Positions 1-7,488 of a DNA stretch of 28,991 nt are shown here, one piece after another (within the stretch, counting starts at the first letter, position 1; the number at the start of each line of letters is the position of its first letter). The translations under genes and the position numbers were made by a program. The notes below the pieces were generated by a model. The model worked only from the letters and a program-made list of their open reading frames with translations. It searched no databases and had not been told where the DNA came from. The DNA comes from a virus: positions 1 to 28,991 of IMG/VR virus record IMGVR_UViG_3300044825_002687. One strand, given 5' to 3'.

Positions 1-286
1 AATCTTGTGTGAGTTTCGGTAAATTGATTATCAAAGTTGGTTCAAATACTACGGATTGAGCCGTGGTATTAACGGTGATACCTTCAGTGAAAGAAGACGA
101 TTGCTTAACCAATTCGAACTTATAGAAAACACCACTTCCAGAAGCCGAGATGATTGCTTCGTTAGCGTTTTCTGTCCAACCCGAAATTGTGTTTCCTGCG
201 CCCCCGAGAATCCAGCACGCCTTCACGCCTCCGGTACTCGCATTCCTACAATCTAAAGTATATCCCGATGAAATATAACAAGACAT
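1..286 (-). CDS. Phage structural-type protein, partial (cut by window edge)
   Basis: An open frame starts at the ATG at 286 and runs leftwards off the window without a stop, giving the first 95 residues. It begins MSCYISSGYTLDCRN and continues with Gly, Ser and Thr-rich sequence that looks like beta strands. It lies 24 nt downstream of the major capsid gene on the same strand and has the A-rich leader seen at its neighbours. I recall small proteins starting MxC...YxxxCRxxxGG next to capsid genes in Bacteroidota phages, but I cannot name a function. The short frame on the opposite strand (56-256) is a shadow of this gene. Confidence 0.7.
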   Translation of the reverse strand, partial: MSCYISSGYTLDCRNASTGGVKACWILGGAGNTISGWTENANEAIISASGSGVFYKFELVKQSSSFTEGITVNTTAQSVVFEPTLIINLPKLTQD

Positions 287-310
287 TTTTATTTGTTTTA
301 AGTTCGTTTA

Positions 311-1279
311 TTAAGCCGCGCGAACGAAGCTATCTACAGAGAATACACCAACGCCGTAAGTAGTATGCATATTGATTTTAACAATATCTTCAAATGGGTC
401 ATAAAGTGCCTTCGTTGTCATCATTTCAGCGTTCATTCCAATCATTATGTATTGAGCCGGTCCTGCGATTACTTTGTTTTGACCTGTAAGACCCTGTGTT
501 GGAATTACTCTTACGTTTGATGCGGGAAGCATTACACCCCAGTCTGAACCTTGAGCCGCAGATGCGTCGTTAAAGTCAAATAGGTTGATGTATGAGTTGT
601 TTCTCATTGAAGCAACCAACGCTCTGTAGTCTGCGTATCCGCAGTAGATTACGAGGTCGTCTCTGTGAAGTACATTCTCAGGAATTGCTTGGTAGTAAGA
701 TGTGAAAACTTCCAAACCATTTGAAGCCGTTGCTGCGGTGTATGCCACTGCGGTAGCACCGTTTCCTGTGGTTACAAGTGCCAAAACTCCGTCGAAACAT
801 TGTGAGTTGTAAGCCGTAGCACCGGTTGCGGTGGTATTTCTCCATAATTGGATTTCGATTTCGTTAGCCACTCTGTTGGTGATGTCCTGAAGAATTGTCT
901 CTTCAAAAGGAACTGACTCTTGGAAATTGCTATCACTCAAATATTTTGAGAGGTAGGTGTCGTAAAGGTCATAAGGACAAAGTTGTTGGTTCAACTTTTT
1001 ATTACAAAGGTCAATTGTTACGACATTTTGCGTGGTTGTACCGGTCGGGTCAAATCCACAGGAAATATCTTGTAATACGATGTCGTTGGTTACAAAACCT
1101 ACCTTTTCAGTTGTACCTTTTAAGTTAGGACGAACACTTGAATATTTTGGTAGGGTCAAACCAAGAAATGCTTTAATCAACATCTCATCGCCGTATGAGT
1201 TATACGTTGGGAGGTTTGAAAGGTCGTAGTTGAAGGAGAAACTTGAAACTTCGCCCTTCTTCTTAAATGTTGGTTTCAT
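311..1279 (-). CDS. Major capsid protein (HK97-fold type)
   Basis: A 322-residue protein that would form the icosahedral shell. The layout fits an HK97-type capsid protein: a polar N-terminus, a central helix-rich part near residues 120-150 (FEETILQDITNRVANEIE resembles the spine helix), a Thr/Ala-rich loop, and a C-terminal beta region (DIVKINMHTTYGVGVF) of the kind found in the P-domain and axial domain. It follows a scaffold-like gene and the maturation protease, the usual head-gene order. The leader is pure A/T with no Shine-Dalgarno sequence, which is common for highly expressed Bacteroidota genes. The position is unusual: it lies downstream of the tape measure and about 23 kb from the portal gene. 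The call rests on context and fold-like pattern, not on a catalytic motif. Confidence 0.8.
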   Translation of the reverse strand: MKPTFKKKGEVSSFSFNYDLSNLPTYNSYGDEMLIKAFLGLTLPKYSSVRPNLKGTTEKVGFVTNDIVLQDISCGFDPTGTTTQNVVTIDLCNKKLNQQLCPYDLYDTYLSKYLSDSNFQESVPFEETILQDITNRVANEIEIQLWRNTTATGATAYNSQCFDGVLALVTTGNGATAVAYTAATASNGLEVFTSYYQAIPENVLHRDDLVIYCGYADYRALVASMRNNSYINLFDFNDASAAQGSDWGVMLPASNVRVIPTQGLTGQNKVIAGPAQYIMIGMNAEMMTTKALYDPFEDIVKINMHTTYGVGVFSVDSFVRAA

Positions 1280-1301
1280 TTAATTTAATTTTATTTTTAT
1301 T

Positions 1302-2075
1302 TTATTTTTTCTTTTGGCTCAATGCCTCACGAAGAAACTCGTACTTGGCGTCCAAAATGTTTTCTTTTCCGAATGTCTTTTTGACTACAGGTTTTTCGTA
1401 TGCTGGAGATTTCTTGAACTCTTGGTAATCTTCCTTCATTTCCTCAAACTCTTTGGTGAATTTCTCCATCATTTCGAGCATTGAACCTAATGCCATTTTG
1501 ACATCATCCATATTCTTTTTATAGTTCTCAAGAGAACCTTCCCCCTCTTCATCGGGGTACTTTACTCCAGTGATTTTACCTTCACCATCAACGGTGAGTG
1601 TAATACCGGACTCAGTGGTGTGCTCTCCTGCGGGAGCTTTTACTTTTTCACCACTTTCAGTTTCAACATAAAGCTCTTGACCAACCTCGAAGTCTCCTTC
1701 GCTTTCAGTCATAACTTTTGTTCCATCGGTTAAAGTTGCTTTTGACATAACTTCAGTTTCAACCTCAATTTCGCGCTCTGCGTTTTGGATACGCTCTTCT
1801 TCGGAAGATTCTGGTTTATCTTCAATTTTGATAATTTTACCACTTTCATCAACCTCAAGAATAAGACCTTCACGAGTTTCGTGTCTTCCGACCGGTGCCG
1901 GTTTAAGGACAGACTCATCTACGATGAATAAATCCTCCCCGATACTGAATGGTCCCTCCTGATTGTTTGTAATTTCAGTCGTACCATCTATCAATTTGGT
2001 GATAAAAAACTTTTCCGATTTGAACTTCATTCCCAGTAAATCAGCGATTTTACTGAGGGCTTCGCTTGCGTTCAT
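1302..2075 (-). CDS. Scaffold-like capsid assembly protein with two tandem repeats
   Basis: A 257-residue, very acidic protein just upstream of the major capsid gene. It holds two copies of a ~62-residue beta-rich unit at about residues 24-86 and 111-173. Both follow the pattern L-x-DGT ... EGxFxxGxxLxV ... APxGxHxTxxGxxLxVDxxGKI. A Glu/Lys-rich linker separates them. Residues 181-225 are a predicted coiled coil rich in Met, Glu and Lys, followed by a basic tail ending in KKK. Acidic charge, coiled coil and position between protease and capsid fit a scaffold that guides procapsid assembly. The repeats could instead be capsid-binding or decoration domains. The start overlaps the end of the protease gene by 4 nt, so translation is probably coupled. 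Confidence 0.65.
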   Translation of the reverse strand: MNASEALSKIADLLGMKFKSEKFFITKLIDGTTEITNNQEGPFSIGEDLFIVDESVLKPAPVGRHETREGLILEVDESGKIIKIEDKPESSEEERIQNAEREIEVETEVMSKATLTDGTKVMTESEGDFEVGQELYVETESGEKVKAPAGEHTTESGITLTVDGEGKITGVKYPDEEGEGSLENYKKNMDDVKMALGSMLEMMEKFTKEFEEMKEDYQEFKKSPAYEKPVVKKTFGKENILDAKYEFLREALSQKKK

Positions 2076-4870
2076 TCAGTTATATTTTTTAGAATGTTTA
2101 TTATTTGTGCTAATAAATAGTCGTCGTCTTGAATGGCGGAAAAGTTCATAATGAAATCTCCCTCAACGGAACTTCCACGGACTTTCTTTGTTTTAACATA
2201 GTTGTTCCAAACCTCATCGCCTTCAGGGGTGCTCAGCACATAATAGCCCCCCATCCAAGTACCTTTTGGAACTTGGTCTTTTGTAAAACCAAGTTCGTAG
2301 GCTTTATCATTATCCCCCTCCACAATCCAACTTTCAACCATTACTACATCCTTGAATTTTTTGTCGGAATGTTCCAAATTGGTGTCTCGGAGTCTCTGTT
2401 GTATCATAAACTTTCGTTGAATATTCTGTATAGTTTCAGGGGTGAAGCGTACATAATATTTTTCACGGGTTGCTTCATCTATACGGGGAATGAGTATTTT
2501 CGGAATCATCAAAGGGGTATAAATCATCCGTTTTTCATTCACCGAAGCAAATAGTTGTTCTTCGGTTTTGTTGAAGCCTATACTACAATCACATCCGAAA
2601 ACACAATCGTATTCTTTTTCAGTGAGAAACGTTTGTGAAAAACCCTGACTCTTTTGTGAAATAGCGTAGGCTCTTTTACTTCTCGCTCGTGTTTCTTCAC
2701 TATAATATCCCTGAAACTCCATTTCTCGTGGTGCTTCACCGGCTCTACCGGGTGCCCATCCCATATCAACTTTGTTTTTCCTTTCAAATGTATATTTCCT
2801 GAAGGCGTGAACACATTCAGGTCCTCCTTTGTAGATTAGTTTTGAATAGGGTTGTCTATTGTGTCCAAACTCCAAATTGGTATTTTCAAGTGCGTATATC
2901 TGTGAAATACGAAAATATCTATCTACCAAACTCTCACAGAAATCCCTTGAGTCTCCCCCCTCTGTAGCGGTCACTTTCTTTTGATATTGATAATAAATTG
3001 TTGGGGTTTTGTGGTTCATCGCAAATATTTCCGTTGCCGTGAAACCTCTCAATAGTGGATTTGTTATTCTTTCGAACTCTTGGGGTTGTGTTTCACGGAT
3101 TCTTTGGAATAGAAAATGTGCCTGTTGGTCTTCTTCATCCCATAGGTCAACGTTGTATTCATAGGTATTCTGTAGTTTTTCACGGACAACTTGAATATGT
3201 CCGTCCATATAATCTACATTATGTACCATTCCCACCTCTTCATCAATTTCGTGGATAAGGTCTTTGAAATCGTCAACCAACAAAATTACTTCTTCGAGTT
3301 CATCAGGACTGGCTGCGTTTTTCTCTAAAACATTTTTTTCAATTTCAAAAACATTGTCGGCAATTTGAGCCGCACTTCGTATCATACCCTTTGTTTCATC
3401 ATCGGGGTTCATCGAAACTAAATGTGTAAATGTTGCTTGAGCACCGGGGCAAATATCAAAGTTTTTTGTGGTATAACCAAATACATCTAAACCATTCTGA
3501 AAATCAAATGGTTTGACCAACATAGAATTAGTATCACCCGAATCTGGGTAATTTACATATGCCGGTAAAGATGAAACATCGTAGTCAAAATCAAAAGCAA
3601 TATTCGGTAAATCAAGACGAACATTTGGGTTGTCGTCATAATGTCTTTTTATACCCAATTTCTTTATTAAATCAACTTTTCCCTTGTTAGATGAAGTGGT
3701 ATGTATCCGATACACAGAAAGTCCGTAATCCTTTGCCAAATCAAGTAATTCTTGGGGTGCTCTACTACGGGCTGTAATGATATGAACCTCATTACCATTT
3801 CTTATCTCATTTTTCAGGAACTCCCTACCACGAGCGGTTGTTAAAACCCCATCGTAGTCAAATGAAACTTTCTGTAATGCGAACTCCTCTTTCTTACGCC
3901 AATAAGAATAACAAACAGCGGCTCTTTGTTTTTCATCGGGGAACTCGTCCATCATCTCCAAACTTGAAATACATCTTGAAATGTAATCACCTTCTTTTTC
4001 ACCGGCATTCGGATAGACAAATTCCTGACTTGTCATTTTTTCTTTCTTTGGGTGCTCACTCGGTAGTAAATCAAAATCATTCACATATTTAGGATTCTGT
4101 GGTCTGCCGTTCCGTACCAAGTACAAAAAAGCATTTACCCGTGCCTGTGCCCATTGTTCAGCACTTCTCACGTTCGGTGAATGTGAAGTATTGTACGCAC
4201 CTAAACCACGTTGATAAACTGATTTTAACATCCCAACATTTACTCCGTACCCAAGTTTGTCTTTATATCTTTCGTTGAAGTCATCACTCTTGTTTTTAAG
4301 AGTTTCCTCGGCTCTGGCACTAACATCGGCACCCCGAGAAGTCGAAGCACTTCCTTTAGCGGAACCTTCACCTTCGGGATTTCTATTAGGGGTGTCTGAC
4401 TTTGGTGCTTTTGGACTTTCAGTTATTCCACCTCTTTCCCCTATTTTAGCCATTTCTTGATTTTCGGCTTGTTCGATAATTCTCTTCGACCAATTCAAAG
4501 CGGGTTCCCCTCCCCACAAATTATATGAAATGGTTCCATTGTCATCCCAATTTCCTGAATTGTAGGTTGCCGCACGGCTCAAATACGAATACATTCTCTT
4601 TACGACATCCAAAGAAATCTCTTGTTTGCCGCACAATTGCCGAGCACGGATTTTCCCAACCATCGTAGCGGCTGGATTTCCACGTTTTTCATTTTCTTCA
4701 ATGGCTCTACAGGCATTCTCGGCAATTTCGTCCGTGACTTTATAGAAGTTTTCCTTTGCGAATACCATCATCATTTGTTCGGTCGCAGGACTTTCTACCC
4801 ACGCCACTTCGAAAACCCCTGTTTGACCGGTTAATTCAGGGTCAATTTCAAGTTCGACAATTCTATACAT
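2072..4870 (-). CDS. Mosaic head morphogenesis protein: HAD-like, Mu F-like and XkdF-type protease modules
   Basis: A 932-residue multidomain protein. Residues 8-30 (ending VAWVESPA) resemble the N-terminus of phage prohead proteases. Residues 70-135 contain a GKQ...LWGGEP segment that I recall from Bacteroidota phage head proteins. A low-complexity Ser/Gly/Pro stretch (150-195) follows. Residues 240-275 hold a DFDLLPSEHP motif. Residues 333-430 look like a HAD domain with FDYDGVLT, TAR (366-368), Lys396/398 and YDDN (411-414). Residues 625-700 resemble a Mu F-type minor head protein (SRDFCESL, YKGGPEC.H). Residues 775-912 resemble the XkdF serine protease, with probable catalytic His834 (NLEHSD) and Ser900/901 (RGSSVEG). 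The likely main role is capsid maturation proteolysis plus minor head functions. Such functions usually sit in separate genes, so the fusion is unusual. No stop or frame break is visible. The role of the HAD part is unknown. Confidence 0.7.
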   Translation of the reverse strand: MYRIVELEIDPELTGQTGVFEVAWVESPATEQMMMVFAKENFYKVTDEIAENACRAIEENEKRGNPAATMVGKIRARQLCGKQEISLDVVKRMYSYLSRAATYNSGNWDDNGTISYNLWGGEPALNWSKRIIEQAENQEMAKIGERGGITESPKAPKSDTPNRNPEGEGSAKGSASTSRGADVSARAEETLKNKSDDFNERYKDKLGYGVNVGMLKSVYQRGLGAYNTSHSPNVRSAEQWAQARVNAFLYLVRNGRPQNPKYVNDFDLLPSEHPKKEKMTSQEFVYPNAGEKEGDYISRCISSLEMMDEFPDEKQRAAVCYSYWRKKEEFALQKVSFDYDGVLTTARGREFLKNEIRNGNEVHIITARSRAPQELLDLAKDYGLSVYRIHTTSSNKGKVDLIKKLGIKRHYDDNPNVRLDLPNIAFDFDYDVSSLPAYVNYPDSGDTNSMLVKPFDFQNGLDVFGYTTKNFDICPGAQATFTHLVSMNPDDETKGMIRSAAQIADNVFEIEKNVLEKNAASPDELEEVILLVDDFKDLIHEIDEEVGMVHNVDYMDGHIQVVREKLQNTYEYNVDLWDEEDQQAHFLFQRIRETQPQEFERITNPLLRGFTATEIFAMNHKTPTIYYQYQKKVTATEGGDSRDFCESLVDRYFRISQIYALENTNLEFGHNRQPYSKLIYKGGPECVHAFRKYTFERKNKVDMGWAPGRAGEAPREMEFQGYYSEETRARSKRAYAISQKSQGFSQTFLTEKEYDCVFGCDCSIGFNKTEEQLFASVNEKRMIYTPLMIPKILIPRIDEATREKYYVRFTPETIQNIQRKFMIQQRLRDTNLEHSDKKFKDVVMVESWIVEGDNDKAYELGFTKDQVPKGTWMGGYYVLSTPEGDEVWNNYVKTKKVRGSSVEGDFIMNFSAIQDDDYLLAQIINILKNITE

Positions 4871-4890
4871 AATTTATAAATACCTTTGAA

Positions 4891-7488
4891 TTAAAGTTGT
4901 GAAAGAAGTTCAAGCCTTCTCGTAATTTCTTGTTTCCGTGTAATATCACTTTCAACAACATAGGCTCGAATTGGTTCCATTCTTTGTTTGGCTATTGCTT
5001 CAACAATACGACTATCATCGAAATTGGAAACCAAAGCATTTCCACCGCCAGCCATATTTATTTGATTTAACAAATTACCAAATCTCACCGCAGATTGCCG
5101 GTTGATAACAGCCTCGTTTCCTTCAAGTTCAATTCCTCCACCTTGATATTTTACACCGCCGTACTCGTGTGCCGGTCCATTCACCAAGAAACCCCCACCC
5201 TGTCTTCTCAAAAGTCCTCCTCGTCTATAGGAGTCCACCGCTGATATTTGTTGTGAAATTATACCAACTTGAACTGCCGAAGCAGCAGCCACAATACCGG
5301 CGGCTATTTGTCCAAGTATAGGTCCTGCGGTGAATGCTTTAGTGATGGCTTCCGCTACATTTGCTAATGCCTGTAATCTTGAAAGTTGAAGACTGGTCTT
5401 TGTTTGTTGTTTTTCGAGACGTGTCCTTTCAGCATTGTAGATACGTTCAGCCTCCAACCTTTTTGCGTTTGCCTCTTCGGAGTCCCCCAAAATAGTTTCC
5501 TGTAATCTTTTGTTTCTCTTTTCAAGTTGGTCAAATTGAAAGTTATAAAAATCACTTACCGATTGTTGAATGGCTTGAATGCTGGTTTGGAATGCCTGAA
5601 TTGCGGTTTGTATTTTATCAAGGGTCTTTTGTGTCGCTTCTTGTTTTTTAGTTTCTGCGTCTTCCGTTGCTGAAACCTCCTTTTTTAAGAAGGAAAGAAG
5701 TAATTGTAATTTTTCTTCGTAGGATGCTTTTGTGATGTCAATACGATTTTCACCAAGAAGTTTTTCCAAGTTTGTGACGTCCTGTAGAAATATTCTTGAT
5801 TCATCAAATCTTTGGGTTCGTATTTCCTTTTCTAAAGTTAAGATTGCCGACTTTGCAGCGTCTATTGAAGAAATGGGTAAAGTAAAACTCTGAGTTAAAA
5901 GTTCTCGGTTTTCCTGTAGGAAACCATTCAACACTTCGGTTGATTTTGCTAATCTCTCATTTTCATCACCTAATTTCTTGAGATTTTCAAGTGATTTTTT
6001 GTAAGCGTCCTGTACTCCGATAAGTTGTTGTGCATTTTCCACAAGGTTTTGGAATACCACATTTGCCTGACCAGTGAGTATTTCGCGTTGTACTTGTATT
6101 TGTTCGGTAGTACCTTCAAAACCTTTGAGATTAGTTTCAACAAAACTATTCACAAAGTTTCTTTCAAATTCTAATAAAGCTTTTTGATTGGCAACATAAC
6201 CCTCATAATTAGTGGCTGTCCCTTCGATGAATTGTTTTTGAGTTTTTAATAAATCTCTCAATTTACTAGTTTCTGTATCAACACTCAAACCAGCAAGTTC
6301 AATAGAAGATTTCACAAGACCACTAATAACCTTTAATTGATTTGCTAACTTTTCACCTGGATTTGTTGCTTCACCTACATCCAAAGGAGATATACCTGTT
6401 CGTTGAATACGATTGAATTTTTCTATTATGTCATTGTATTCATCTTGGGTCTTTGACAAAGCACGAAGTTGTTCCACCCTTTTCTGAAGTGCGAGTTCCC
6501 TTTCTGGAAATTCAACATCGAAACCTTGAGTGATTCGGTCAAGTTCAATTTTTCTTATTTCACCGAGTATTCTTTGTTCCTCTATTAAACGTTGGATTCT
6601 TGCCTCTTCGGCTTTTTTTCTATTTTCAGCGTCCTCTTTAGCCTTGTCCGAAGCCCTTTCTTCAATTTTTTCGTTTTCAAGTAAAAGTACCTTTTTACTT
6701 TCTGCGATAATATTGAGTTGTTGGTTAATTTGTACTTGGCTTGCTCCACTTCTCTTCAAAACTTCGAGTTGGGTACGAGCATTTGCTAAATCTCTTTTCG
6801 CTGTGGATATCCGAGCATTTGATATTTCATCTTCGGTGGCACCCTGTGCTCTTAAAAGTTCAATTTGAAACTCCCGTGTTTTATTTTGGTCTGCCAGTAT
6901 TTTATTGAAGTTTTCGGTAGCACTTGTGGCTTTTTCCGTATCAGAAGTATAAGCGAGAAGTAATCCCACCAAAGTGGTAAAAATTGTAACGACTACCCCT
7001 ATAGGATTTGCTTTGAGCGTGTTGAAAAAAGTTTTGGTTATGATGTTCGATGCGTTGGTCGCCCTTACACCCGCCCACGTTTCAATATTTAATTTGGCTT
7101 GGGTAATGTCCAAAAGTTCGGTGGCTATTTGCCGAGCACCTAAAGAAATAGTAAGGAGATTTTGAGCCTGAGCCGCAGCCTTGGTAACGTTTTCATTCTC
7201 AACACCAAAAAGGTTCAAAGCCGCCTGTGCCGTAGCAAAACTCGTAGTCACAACGGAACCAATTCTCGCAAATGCTGAAATTAACTCTTGGGTTTTATTC
7301 TGTTTGATACGATTGAGTGCCCTATCCAAACGATTAACCTCGGCATTCAATTTTTGAAATTCGGCTTGAGTACCGCTGAACTTTTGTAATTGCTCTCTGG
7401 CTTCAAAAATGGCTTTCTCAAGCTCCTGAACGCTCGTGACGGTTTTTTCAACACCATTTAAGGTGATGGTTAGTGCTATATTTTCCAT
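4891..7488 (-). CDS. Tail tape measure protein
   Basis: An 865-residue protein with long heptad-rich helices (residues 20-65, 195-330, 420-600 and 640-720), typical of the rod that sets tail length and is ejected with DNA. A strongly hydrophobic segment at about 160-180 (NPIGVVVTIFTTLVGLLLAY) could cross a membrane. A second Ala/Gly/Ile-rich segment lies near 740-775. The C-terminus is Gly-rich (GGLLRRQGGGFLVNGPAHEY) with an NEAVINRQSA motif that I recognise from tape measure C-termini. The start ATG lies directly after the stop of the upstream tail gene. If the usual relation of about 1.5 Angstrom per residue holds, the tail would be about 130 nm long; this is an estimate, not a measurement. 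The open frames on the plus strand here are shadows of the coiled coil. Confidence 0.88.
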   Translation of the reverse strand: MENIALTITLNGVEKTVTSVQELEKAIFEAREQLQKFSGTQAEFQKLNAEVNRLDRALNRIKQNKTQELISAFARIGSVVTTSFATAQAALNLFGVENENVTKAAAQAQNLLTISLGARQIATELLDITQAKLNIETWAGVRATNASNIITKTFFNTLKANPIGVVVTIFTTLVGLLLAYTSDTEKATSATENFNKILADQNKTREFQIELLRAQGATEDEISNARISTAKRDLANARTQLEVLKRSGASQVQINQQLNIIAESKKVLLLENEKIEERASDKAKEDAENRKKAEEARIQRLIEEQRILGEIRKIELDRITQGFDVEFPERELALQKRVEQLRALSKTQDEYNDIIEKFNRIQRTGISPLDVGEATNPGEKLANQLKVISGLVKSSIELAGLSVDTETSKLRDLLKTQKQFIEGTATNYEGYVANQKALLEFERNFVNSFVETNLKGFEGTTEQIQVQREILTGQANVVFQNLVENAQQLIGVQDAYKKSLENLKKLGDENERLAKSTEVLNGFLQENRELLTQSFTLPISSIDAAKSAILTLEKEIRTQRFDESRIFLQDVTNLEKLLGENRIDITKASYEEKLQLLLSFLKKEVSATEDAETKKQEATQKTLDKIQTAIQAFQTSIQAIQQSVSDFYNFQFDQLEKRNKRLQETILGDSEEANAKRLEAERIYNAERTRLEKQQTKTSLQLSRLQALANVAEAITKAFTAGPILGQIAAGIVAAASAVQVGIISQQISAVDSYRRGGLLRRQGGGFLVNGPAHEYGGVKYQGGGIELEGNEAVINRQSAVRFGNLLNQINMAGGGNALVSNFDDSRIVEAIAKQRMEPIRAYVVESDITRKQEITRRLELLSQL

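Noticed and set aside
56-256. Plus-strand 66-aa frame at the left edge
   Set aside because: It lies opposite the partial minus-strand gene that starts at 286, has no coupling or promoter, and reads as a shadow.
2578-2814. Second minus-strand frame of 78 residues inside the 932-aa gene
   Set aside because: It is out of frame within a continuous, well-formed long gene and has no sign of initiation.
6530-7165. Plus-strand hydrophobic frames of 112 and 63 residues
   Set aside because: They are complements of the tape measure coding sequence and have no start context.
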